Shown: positions 45,501 through 51,578 of the stretch, piece by piece | Layout: each line of letters begins with the position of its first letter | Numbering within the stretch: position 1 is the stretch's first letter | NCBI GenBank assembly: GCA_963922205.1 | Contig: CAWUHX010000393.1 | Location: 62,001 to 126,000, forward strand | Direction of reading: 5' to 3' | DNA: 64,000 bases | Origin: Romanomermis culicivorax | Taxonomy: Eukaryota > Nematoda > Enoplea > Mermithida > Mermithidae | Made by a program: the position numbers and the translations under genes | Notes under the pieces: model-generated | Database searches by the model: none | The model's input: only the letters and a program-made list of their open reading frames with translations | Told to the model about the DNA's origin: nothing

Positions 45501-45812
45501 CGCTTTTTACAATGTTCCAATCCAACTCATATTTCACTGGATATTTTAAATTTTAAAAAATTGTAATATTTACGAAAAATTTGAATTTTGTAAAAAAAAT
45601 TAAAATTTTAAATTTTTTCATATTTAATGAAGTTTTTCAAAAGAAAAATCGCCATTTTTACGACATTGGAAAAATCCAAAAATTAGGCTTACGGACGAAA
45701 AACGTAGCCGTTTATTATGGCGGTGGGGTAAATTTTCCACCGAATGAAATTCGGCCGCCGCCTCCGACGCGTCGTCGACGTTCAAAATGACTTGGCCGCC
45801 AACGGAAGACAT
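9311..45812 (-). CDS. PAPSS: Bifunctional PAPS synthase (APS kinase / ATP sulfurylase), 11 exons
   Basis: Makes the sulfate donor PAPS in two steps. ATP sulfurylase forms adenosine 5'-phosphosulfate from sulfate and ATP, and APS kinase phosphorylates it at the 3' hydroxyl; the product feeds sulfotransferases in the cytosol, nucleus and Golgi. Join, in sense order: 45812-45693, 39503-39386, 35096-34861, 30753-30651, 30287-30133, 29936-29805, 22596-22485, 22422-22214, 16800-16456, 13510-13325, 9544-9311 (1950 nt, 649 residues; animal PAPSS is about 610-650). All introns start GT and end AG, and phases match throughout. Key motifs: P-loop GFSGAGKTT (residues 80-88), DGDN (about 108), [18 protein letters not shown] (447-456), GRDPAG (549-554). 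No internal stop or frameshift was seen, so it is probably functional. The N-terminal exon is the least certain. Confidence 0.93.
11060..13320. repeat. TGTAAA-rich degenerate tandem array, intron 10
   Basis: Dozens of units built from GTGTAAAATGTAAAGTTT, ACAATAGTCAC and ATGATGTAAACCAGATTTT, roughly 60-100 bp each and highly diverged. It continues the GAGTGTAAAGT motif seen inside the 180-bp unit, suggesting one array grew out of the other. Confidence 0.8.
13325..13510 (-). CDS. PAPSS: PAPS synthase exon 10
   Basis: 186 nt, phase 0 at both ends, residues 511-572. It contains [20 protein letters not shown] and the ATP-binding GRDPAG motif (residues 549-554). Acceptor TTTTTCAG, donor AAG|GTTTAC. 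Its GC content stands out sharply from the flanking AT repeats. Confidence 0.93.
13520..16440. repeat. AT-rich low-complexity intron 9
   Basis: Poly-T and poly-A runs, a short TTTTTCTAGAAG array at about 14220-14330, and repeated blocks of about 180-200 bp (GCAAATTTTTACTCGATTTAAAGC-type) between 14820 and 16300. Lys- or Phe-rich open frames here are artefacts. Confidence 0.8.
15686..15737 (-). pseudogene. Partial copy of PAPSS exon 9 3' end inside intron 9
   Basis: About 52 bp nearly identical to 16461-16511 (minus-strand reading [13 protein letters not shown]). The donor that follows in the true exon is not preserved, and no acceptor is evident. It is a captured exon edge within the intron 9 duplications, about 770 bp from the source. 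Confidence 0.8.
16456..16800 (-). CDS. PAPSS: PAPS synthase exon 9
   Basis: 345 nt, phase 0 at both ends, residues 396-510. It starts [14 protein letters not shown] and carries the catalytic nucleotide-binding [10 protein letters not shown] (residues 447-456) followed by [17 protein letters not shown]. Acceptor CTCCAATAG, donor CCC|GTAAAT. The 3' end of this exon is partly duplicated at 15686-15737. Confidence 0.94.
16805..19430. repeat. AT-rich repeats of intron 8, proximal part
   Basis: Reiterated TTTTTGTAAATTTTCTAG-type motifs. A unit of about 199 bp is duplicated at about 17930 and 18130 (CCTGGAAAGTTTGTAAAC segment). About 160-220-bp units recur between 18640 and 19310 (AGAAAACCTTTTTGTA segment). 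A TTTTTATTCTGTATC microarray lies at about 19340-19390. Confidence 0.8.
19430..22060. repeat. About 422-bp tandem repeat, seven copies, intron 8
   Basis: The segment CCATTATAAACATTGCAAAT starts units near 19439, 19861, 20283, 20737, 21191, 21613 and 22036. Spacing is 422, 422, 454, 454, 422 and 423 bp. Copies are nearly identical over long stretches (AGACTTTCT..., GCAATTGCAACTTCTGT), so expansion is recent. The last unit abuts exon 8. Confidence 0.88.
22214..22422 (-). CDS. PAPSS: PAPS synthase exon 8
   Basis: 209 nt, residues 326 (split) to 395. It contains [12 protein letters not shown] and [14 protein letters not shown], hallmarks of the N-terminal ATP sulfurylase subdomain. Acceptor TTTTTCCAG, donor AAA|GTAAAA. 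It is separated from exon 7 by a 62-nt intron (22423-22484), the only very small intron of this gene. Confidence 0.92.
22485..22596 (-). CDS. PAPSS: PAPS synthase exon 7
   Basis: 112 nt, residues 289-325 plus the first base of codon 326. It reads [20 protein letters not shown] and then [17 protein letters not shown]. Acceptor TCAAAAAG is weak; donor ACG|GTTGCT. Six partial copies of its 5' half lie upstream in intron 6, but only this copy has the rest of the exon and a donor. Confidence 0.92.
23409..23473 (-). pseudogene. Partial exon 7 copy a
   Basis: Reads [20 protein letters not shown] on the minus strand, one substitution from exon 7, with the same weak acceptor context. Similarity ends just after the ATGAA codons, so the rest of the exon and the donor are missing. 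Confidence 0.85.
24248..24312 (-). pseudogene. Partial exon 7 copy b
   Basis: The same 65-bp segment, also with Ser instead of the second Ala, so it shares ancestry with copy a. No downstream exon part or donor. Confidence 0.85.
25712..25757 (-). pseudogene. Partial exon 7 copy c (decayed)
   Basis: Minus-strand reading [15 protein letters not shown]; several substitutions and a shorter match than copies a and b. Confidence 0.7.
27071..27130 (-). pseudogene. Partial exon 7 copy d (decayed)
   Basis: Minus-strand reading includes [12 protein letters not shown]; the acceptor side is mutated (AGCTCGA) and the ATGAA end is lost. Confidence 0.72.
27921..27986 (-). pseudogene. Partial exon 7 copy e
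   Basis: Reads [20 protein letters not shown] followed by MN. It retains the exon 7 Ala-Ala residues, so it is closer to the true exon than copies a and b at that site. No donor follows. Confidence 0.85.
28965..29012 (-). pseudogene. Partial exon 7 copy f (most decayed)
   Basis: Nucleotide match (GGCCTATCCTTCGG, AAACTTGAACTCATTGTGAA) to the exon 7 segment with frame-disrupting changes; the outermost copy in sense order. Confidence 0.6.
29805..29936 (-). CDS. PAPSS: PAPS synthase exon 6 (interdomain region)
   Basis: 132 nt, phase 0 at both ends, residues 245-288. It includes [18 protein letters not shown] and ends PKFEIST before the donor ACA|GTAAGC. It corresponds to the linker and start of the ATP sulfurylase domain (the ...ELFV... 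region of animal PAPSS). Acceptor AACTCTAG. Confidence 0.88.
30133..30287 (-). CDS. PAPSS: PAPS synthase exon 5 (end of APS kinase)
   Basis: 155 nt, residues 193 (split) to 244. It contains [20 protein letters not shown], the lid and C-terminal APS kinase signature, then [10 protein letters not shown]. Acceptor ACACAG; the donor AAA|GTTAGA is weak, so the exact 3' boundary is the least certain of the kinase exons, though the phase fits exon 6. Confidence 0.9.
30651..30753 (-). CDS. PAPSS: PAPS synthase exon 4
   Basis: 103 nt, residues 159-192 plus one base. It reads [20 protein letters not shown] and [14 protein letters not shown], matching the APS kinase core (ARKIHE...FxEV(F)V...P(L)xxCExRDxKG). 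Acceptor TTTGCAG, donor AAAG|GTGTAT. Confidence 0.92.
31000..34800. repeat. T-rich (plus strand) array with about 960-bp unit, intron 3
   Basis: 31000-31850 is TTTTTTGTTTTTTCC-type simple repeat. From about 31980 a unit of about 960 bp is present three times: the segment TGTTTTCTTGTCATTTTTGC starts at 32011 and 32969, with a diverged form at 33939 (spacing 958 and 970). The transcribed sense of the host gene is A-rich here. Phe-rich frames are artefacts. Confidence 0.85.
34861..35096 (-). CDS. PAPSS: PAPS synthase exon 3 (P-loop of APS kinase)
   Basis: 236 nt, residues 80 (split) to 158. It contains the Walker A loop GFSGAGKTT, the APS-binding [20 protein letters not shown], and the final [10 protein letters not shown]. 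Acceptor TTTTTTCAG, donor AAG|GTTTCC. The region is GC-rich against AT-rich flanks. Confidence 0.94.
35105..37380. repeat. A-rich (plus strand) tandem array, intron 2
   Basis: Units assembled from GAAAAAACAAAAAAATG and AAGCTAGAAAAAAGAGGGAG followed by AAAATAAAATACCAAC. The GCTAGAAAAAAGAGGG segment occurs at least five times (near 35350, 35553, 35984, 36433, 36788), and a close variant near 37147. Sense of the host gene is T-rich here, opposite to intron 3. Confidence 0.85.
37380..39360. repeat. A-rich low-complexity, intron 2 distal part
   Basis: AGAAAGACACAAAAAACAAG and similar units with no clear fixed period. One long segment (AAAATATAACGGCAGAAAGA) is duplicated at about 39070 and 39273. 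Long Phe/Cys-rich frames on the minus strand are artefacts. Confidence 0.8.
39386..39503 (-). CDS. PAPSS: PAPS synthase exon 2
   Basis: 118 nt, residues 41-79 plus the first base of the P-loop glycine. It reads [20 protein letters not shown] then [20 protein letters not shown]. This is the conserved leader into the APS kinase P-loop in animal PAPSS (xHVSRxxRG...GFRGCTxWLTG). Acceptor TTTTAATAG, donor ACGG|GTATTT. Confidence 0.92.
39510..41990. repeat. TTAATTAATATTTTTAT-type AT array, intron 1
   Basis: About 110-150-bp degenerate units: AATTAATTTAATTAATATTT, TATAAAAATATTGAATGTTT, then a TTAAAAATATTTAATATTTT segment, repeated throughout. No coding signal. Confidence 0.75.
41995..42225. other. 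Non-repetitive island in intron 1
   Basis: About 230 bp of mixed composition (GCCACGGGCGATATTTTAAT, CACTCCCACGCGTAATAAAC, TCGAACGTGCGG) set in pure AT repeat. No open exon with splice sites was recognised. Candidate regulatory or otherwise constrained sequence. Confidence 0.35.
42225..43500. repeat. AATAAACTTTTATTATATAAT tandem array, intron 1
   Basis: The named motif occurs about nine times, with alternating spacings of roughly 50 and 170-210 bp, separated by AAATATTGAAAAAATTTAAA-type stretches. Confidence 0.8.
43500..45620. repeat. Degenerate AT repeat of about 150-bp units, intron 1
   Basis: Recurring AAAATTTTCGATTTTT, CCTAAATTTTGATCAAAACG and AAAAATGCACTTTTTCAATT segments, each much diverged. 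No gene is seen. Confidence 0.7.
45693..45812 (-). CDS. PAPSS: PAPS synthase exon 1 (N-terminus)
   Basis: 120 nt from the first in-frame ATG (45812-45810) to a strong donor TCC|GTAAGC, phase 0, matching exon 2. It encodes [20 protein letters not shown] plus 20 more residues ending RLRFSS. Animal PAPSS N-termini are poorly conserved and basic just before the kinase, as here (HRHNKRLR), so the support is composition, phase, donor and position rather than homology. Confidence 0.72.
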
Positions 45813-46196
45813 TTGATAAAAATTTAGGAATGGAAAAGTTTCCGAAACCAAAAAAAAGAAAAAAATGACATTTAGCAGCGCAAAAAATCAAAAATTACGT
45901 AAATTTCGATTGAAATTTCAAAATTTTCTGTGCGAAAATCAAAATTTTATGCGTTGAAAATTGAGCCAAATGTGATATTTTTAATTTTGGTTGGGCGGAG
46001 AAAGGACGCGACGCCCCAAAATTCTAATTTTCGGTTTATGCTTCGTTTTGTAAAATTTCAACTAAAAAACTCAAATTTTGAAATTGTACACGTTTTTAAG
46101 CTTTAATTTTTTGGCACAATCATTACAAACTGTCTCTAAATGTGAACTATATCCAAAATTTTTTTCCCCAATCGCAAATATTTCGTCTAAAAAATT
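45813..46196. other. 5' flank of the PAPS synthase gene
   Basis: Presumed 5' UTR and promoter side. It holds a GC-richer patch at 45990-46015 (TTGGGCGGAGAAAGGACGCG) within AT-rich DNA. No TATA box or initiator could be assigned with confidence. Confidence 0.3.
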
Positions 46197-46458
46197 CCAA
46201 TTGGCATACCTGTAAGACCTCCGACCAGTTGGGGGGGGGGGGGGTAAATCCGAAATTTTGGGCGGGGGGGTAGGAAGGAAAAAGTCGAAATTTTTCCCAA
46301 AAAAAAGGCCAAAAAAAATACACTTTTTGGCAAATTTTTTTTAATTTTTTCCCAACTGGGGGGGGGTTGGGGGGGTAAATGATTTTGGGTACTGGGTTGG
46401 CCAAGTTGTGGGGGTCCCCCCCTCAACCCCCCCAAGCACAGATAGGTATGCCAATTGG
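46197..46458. mobile_element. Small element with 15-bp inverted repeats and G runs
   Basis: CCAATTGGCATACCT at 46197-46211 is repeated in inverse orientation at 46444-46458, enclosing about 262 bp. Inside are a G run of about 14 and several GGGGGGG/CCCCCCC tracts. It looks like a MITE-type non-autonomous insertion, though no target duplication was established. Confidence 0.4.
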
Positions 46459-46783
46459 GGAGAAAAGAAAAAAGGCAGCCAGCAAATACTCTCGCGATTT
46501 TTTCCACTCGAACTACAGTAGACGAGCACTGAACGTATGAACATTTTTGAACTGTAACACTTGGCTTTTGAACAGTGAAACTGACACTGTCGCAACGTTC
46601 CTGAAACCATTTTATCAATATTTGAACGTGAAAAAAAGCTCTACACTTTTATTAGAATCAAATTTTTTTGAATCATGATCTGAATTTTTTTGTCCAAATT
46701 CGAATTTTTTCTGCTAAAATTCGGATGTTGTGCAAACTCAGGTTTTCTAGTGAAAAAAATATGATTTTTTTCATTAAAATTAA
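46459..46783. other. Spacer before the retrotransposon
   Basis: No gene. 46640-46783 contains AAATTCGAATTTTTT-type repeats like those at 3.3 and 53-54 kb. The AT-rich sequence stops abruptly at about 46784, where the retroelement begins. Confidence 0.5.
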
Positions 46784-46935
46784 GTGCTCTCTCAAGAAGC
46801 TCACACAGGTCGGGATCACGATCGCGGTCCAGGGCTTCGTCCATCTCTCGGCCACACTCACGGGCCTCCTCAGTTGCCTCATCACGTGGGTCAACCAGGG
46901 GACCCCGGGCCTCTTCTAGACGGGCAAGTCGTCAT

Positions 46936-47970
46936 TTGTCGACCTTGCACGGGTCAGGTTGCCCTCGACCTCCCCCTGGAAACTCTCCAGTCACGCTAGA
47001 GAAAGGCCGATACTGTGAGCCAAGTGATTCAGATGCTCCGGCATCACCCGTGCCAAATGCGCCACCGCTATCGGACACCGAGATTGAATCACTAGGAGCT
47101 ACTCAGAGCCCAAGGGACCACTCAGACCACATACTCACAGTACAGGATGAGTCCACCCTTCTGAACGACCCGGAACCCTCCGTCGGATACACTCTAGTAG
47201 GTCTACTACGTCGTACGGGACTGCCGATTCCAAAGCGGTCCGGTAAGACCAAACACACTAGTGGTGCCACCACACCTGATTCCGGTCATGTGGTCTCTGC
47301 TTTTTACCCAAATGATATTCGGACACCCCATATCAAAGTTCTCCTCAACAACTGGGTAGAAGCAAAGGCACTGGTCGACACAGGAGCTGTTTTCTCACTC
47401 CTGGACCACAAGTTAGCGGCCCAGCTGCCCAACTTGTCACTTTCACCAACCAGGGCTCGTCCTATTGCAGCCAATGGGTCCCCGATCCCACTGCTAGGAG
47501 CAGCCTACATCACGGTTACAGTGGCTAATGTCTCTGAACGGATTCAGGTCCAAATACAGGAGAACTGTTCAGCTGAACTGGTCCTCGGAACAAACTTCCT
47601 TGGCCGGTTCGATTGTGTCAGCTTGAACTGGGAGAAATCCTTCCTCCAGTTCAAAGAAAGTAGAATCCCCTGTGACGCTCTGATCCACAGCCCACCTTCT
47701 GCCCGCGGCGCCTTGCCCCTGAAGGACTTGGTAATTCTGGAGCCTCGCTCCCTGACACGATTCACTGTACCTGTTCCACCAATCTATACGAACGTACCTG
47801 AAGTGGCCTTCTTTCCGAAGCACCTCACCGGATCTCAAAGACACGTATATTTTGCTGGGAGCATGAGTAGCGTGACCAACGGTCACATACCACTTCAAGT
47901 AGTTAACCCGAATACTCATTCCGTGGTTCTCTACCCCGCACATGACCATCGGTCATGTGCAAATGCATAG
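46936..47970 (+). pseudogene. Retrotransposon aspartic protease region
   Basis: 344 codons. The retroviral-type protease active site is visible as ALVDTGAVFSLLDHKLA, followed by the flap and LGTNFLG region. The start is probably not a real initiator: the frame is cut at its 5' side by the truncation. It ends in a stop just where the frame moves to the RT frame, so the polyprotein is broken here by an indel, or this is a frameshift site in the parent element. Confidence 0.85.
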
Positions 47971-49378
47971 TGAGCCCTCACGGGAATCACCGGTCGACTC
48001 AGACACCATCCTCGATCGTCAGTGGGTCGAGGCCAATGCTGTAATCTCACCGGACATCTCCCCTCGGGACCGGGCAGCCTTACTCGATCTGCTGGTTGCA
48101 TACACCGACCTTTATGCTCTTGATGAAAAGGACACAGGTTCCACTGATCTCGTCCAGCACGAAATCAGCACGGGCGATGCCCGCCCAGTCCGCCGTTTCC
48201 CTTACCGGTCCTCACCTAAGGAAAAGGATCTCATCATGCAGGAGGTCAAGGCGCTCCAGGAGAAAGGTATTATTCGGCTGAGCACGTCACCGTGGGCTAC
48301 TAATACTGTCCTGGTGCGCAAGAAAAACGGTTCTCACAGTATGTGTGTTGACTTTCGTGGTCTTAACGAGGTCATGGAAAAGGATGTCTACCCTCTCCCA
48401 CGGATAGATGACATTCTCGACACACTCAAGGGTATGAAGTATTTCACTACGCTTGACCAGGCTAACGCTTATTGGTCAATCCCGATTGCCGAGGCCGATA
48501 AGGAAAAGACGGCATTTAATACGCCTATTGGACTTTACGAATTCAATTATTTGCCTTTCGGTCTGTGCAACGCACCAGGGACATTTCAACGCCTTATGGA
48601 CCTCCTCCTTACTGGAATCCAATGGCGCATGGTTCTGACCTATCTCGACGACATTTTGGTGTTCGGGAACTCTCACACCCAAATGCTTGAGTGCCTGGCA
48701 AATGTGTTCGCCCGTCTTCGCCGTGGTGGAATGAAGCTCAGACTGAGCAAGTGCAAATTCTCGCACTCAGAGGTAGAGTACCTAGGCTATCGCATCTCAC
48801 AGAGCGGCCTAGAACCTGACCAAGCCAAGCTGGCTGCCGTCCAAAACCTACCCATTCCACAAAACACCAAAGACATCAAGTCCTTCCTAGGCCTCGTGTC
48901 TTACTACAGGCGTTTCATCCCTGGTTGTGCCCGGCTCAGCCAGCCACTCACCAAGCTCTTACGGAAGGAAACTACTTTCCAGTGGTCAAAACCTCAGCAG
49001 GAGGCGTTCGATGAACTCCGCCGCCTGCTGACCAACCCTCCTATCCTGCGCCATCCGGACTTTTCGAAATCCTTTATCCTTCAAACTGATGCAAGTATTT
49101 CGGGGATAGGAGCGGTTCTAAGCCAGTTAGACGAACTTGGATACGACCATCCTGTCGCGTACGCCAGCCGAGGGTTAACAGCGGCCGAGAAAAACTATTC
49201 CATTACAGAACTGGAAACTCTCGCTGTTGTCCATTTCGTCAAGCACTTTCGACCATACCTCTTCCAGCACGAGGTGGTCGTTCAGACTGACCATACCGCG
49301 GTCAAAGCAGTGTTGGAGAAGCCTAACCCCTCTGCTCGGATCGCTCGGTGGGGCTCGCGCTCGCCGAATTCAAACTGA
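47942..49378 (+). pseudogene. Retrotransposon reverse transcriptase and RNase H
   Basis: 478 codons. RT motifs: CVDFRGLNEV, TLDQANAYWSIP, LPFGLCNAPGTFQRLMD and the catalytic YLDD (TYLDDILVFG). Thumb: SFLGLVSYYRRFIPG. RNase H residues: TDAS, the Glu in ELETLAVVH, and TDHTAV. The frame ends at a 1-nt change near 49360; the same coding region continues in the next frame. Confidence 0.93.
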
Positions 49379-50613
49379 CAATTCGGCCGCGAAAAGGTGA
49401 GTCTAATGGTAATGCTGATGCATTATCACGCCTGCCGGATCCTAACTCCCTCACCGGTCAGAGTATTGATGATACTCCCCTTTACAGACCTGAGGGGCAT
49501 GTTATGATGATCACTGATGGTGTGCAGCGCCTGGCGAGATCAAGAACCTTGACCGATGGTGTGCAGCACCTGGCGCGTTCAAGTAATTCAGCACCAATCA
49601 CTGCTGGCACGGAGCGCCCGGTACGATCAGAGTCTTATGCCGAGATATCGGTTGGTGCGCAGCACCCCGACTTTTTCGCTACTCAGCTGGAGGATCCGGA
49701 CTTAGCCGACATCATTCACTCTCTTAAGCCTCTGGGCGACCAGAATGATGTGCGAGGCTACCATCTGTTGGATAACGTTCTTCAGAAATGGACAGGCGAG
49801 TCCAATAAGATTGTCATACCCAGATCCATGGTTACTACCATTATCGGGGCTCATCATGATGACATCTTAGCTGGACACTTTGGTGCTAAACGTACTGCGT
49901 GGCTCATTGCTCGCAGATACCACTGGCCTTCCCTCAGTCGGGATGTCAAATCCTTCTGTCAGCGGTGTGATCTTTGCCAATGGAATAAGCCCGCTAGACA
50001 GAAAACCACTGCGACCCTGAAACCCATCACCATCACGGGACCGTTTCATCGGGTAGGTGTCGACTGTATGGGACCAATGACCACTAGCGAAGCTGGCAAC
50101 CGTTTCATCGTAGTCTTGATCGACTACTTTACGAAATGGGTCGAGGCTTTTGCTACTCCGGACATCACTGCGCACACCATAGCCCGGCTGTTTGTAATGC
50201 AAATTGTCTGCCGGCACGGGGCACCGCAGATTCTTCAGTCAGATCGTGGCACTGATTTCACATCAAAACTGATGACTGAGATCACTGCGATCTGCGCAAT
50301 GAAGAAGATCCACTCTACCGCCTATCATCCGATGACCAACGGTGAGGTGGAAAGAGCTAATCAGACGCTAGCCACACGGCTACCTATGTATGTTCATCAA
50401 GGACATACCGATTGGGATGAACACCTACCATACGCTGTGTTTGCCGTCAATATCAGCATGAATGAGTCAACAGGTACTCGCCCTTTGAACTCATGTACAG
50501 TCGCACACCCATGCTCCCTGTTGATGCCGCACTCTCATTCAACCCTCCCGCCCATATCATTAATGTTTCCTCATATGATATGGAGGTCAAACGTCATTTC
50601 ACGAATGCGTTAA
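49348..50613 (+). pseudogene. Retrotransposon integrase
   Basis: 421 codons. The N-terminal part holds degenerate repeats around TDGVQRLARS (about 49510-49680). An HHCC zinc domain follows (HDDILAGHF...CQRCDLC), then the DDE core: VDCMGP, SDRGTDFTS, and the Glu in NGEVERANQTL. The frame leaves the integrase near 50480, probably through a 1-nt deletion, and the tail of this open frame is not real coding. Confidence 0.92.
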
Positions 50614-51020
50614 CCTTAATCCAGAGTCGGATTGAGAAAGCACAGGAGGCCTATGCACAGTCTTACGACCGGAGGGCACATGATGTCTCGTACAAAGTAG
50701 GGGATCAGGTGCTCAAACTGCGCACCTCCAGCAAACGTGGACTCACTCCTAAATTGCTGCCCATCTACGATGGGCCCTATCTTGTAACAAGTGTGGCATA
50801 TCCCAATGTCACACTTCGTCTCGAGACGGATCAGGAAGACACTGTACATGTCAACCAGCTTCGACTTTACGTGTCCCCTGAACCACCGAGTGAAGCAGAG
50901 GATACACCTCCCACTTCACAGGCAACGGATTCGGCACCCTTATTGTATCCTTCAATAAGCCGGGACTTTACACCGAATTTGATTGACCCACATCTTGATG
51001 CAGAGGTCCCAGACCCTTAA
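50493..51020 (+). pseudogene. Integrase C-terminal region
   Basis: Continues the integrase in another frame. It contains the GPY/F-type module (YKVGDQVLKLR...PIYDGPYLV) and ends in an acidic, proline-rich tail (SPEPPSEAEDTPP). Stop at 51018-51020. No chromodomain is recognised. Confidence 0.85.
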
Positions 51021-51578
51021 TTCAAGATGCATTCTCTTCATTGTCCCCGCTTACGGACGAGGACGTCCTTTTTCGAAGGACCGCCGTGCCCCTCACGAAG
51101 TATCCACTCCTGTCCATACTGGATCTTAGTGGATAGAAGAGAATGTGCAGCAACCAAAGCGTCACATCTTAGGCGCATCCTCACGGGATAGCCTATACAT
51201 CTCACTGGGTGCATCCCCTGCGATAACCCAATATTCTACATCTCACTGGGTGCATCCTCTGCGATAACCCGATAATCTGTACCTCGCTGGGCGCATCCTC
51301 TGCGATAGCCTACATCTTGCCCTGAAAATTTTTCTTTTCTGTGTTCTAGACCTTCGCACAGGATATTCAATGTCTGCAACTTCACGCATCAACAATTTCT
51401 GGTTACCATACTGTTGAACGAATTACGATCAAAGAAGGCTCCATCCGCCAACAACCCAACGGACCTATTCGACCACCCGCCGTCACACCTTGGAACGACC
51501 TACGACCACGGACACGCCGCACAAACCTCACTACTAACCACCACAAGGACGAGGACGCCCTTTTTCGAAGGACCGCCG
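51021..51578 (+). repeat. 3' untranslated region of the retrotransposon with tandem and direct repeats
   Basis: About 50-bp units (ACATCTCACTGGGTGCATCC, TGCGATAACCCGAT) are repeated three to four times between 51170 and 51330. A segment of about 34 bp (GGACGAGGACG, then TTTTTCGAAGGACCGCCGTG) occurs at about 51056-51090 and again at 51547-51580, the second copy abutting the LTR start. Confidence 0.75.

Noticed and set aside
46147..46618. Proline-rich minus-strand frames
   Set aside because: Produced by C runs opposite the G tracts of the small inverted-repeat element.
47544..48766. Antisense frames within the retrotransposon
   Set aside because: Shadows of the protease and reverse transcriptase coding on the opposite strand.
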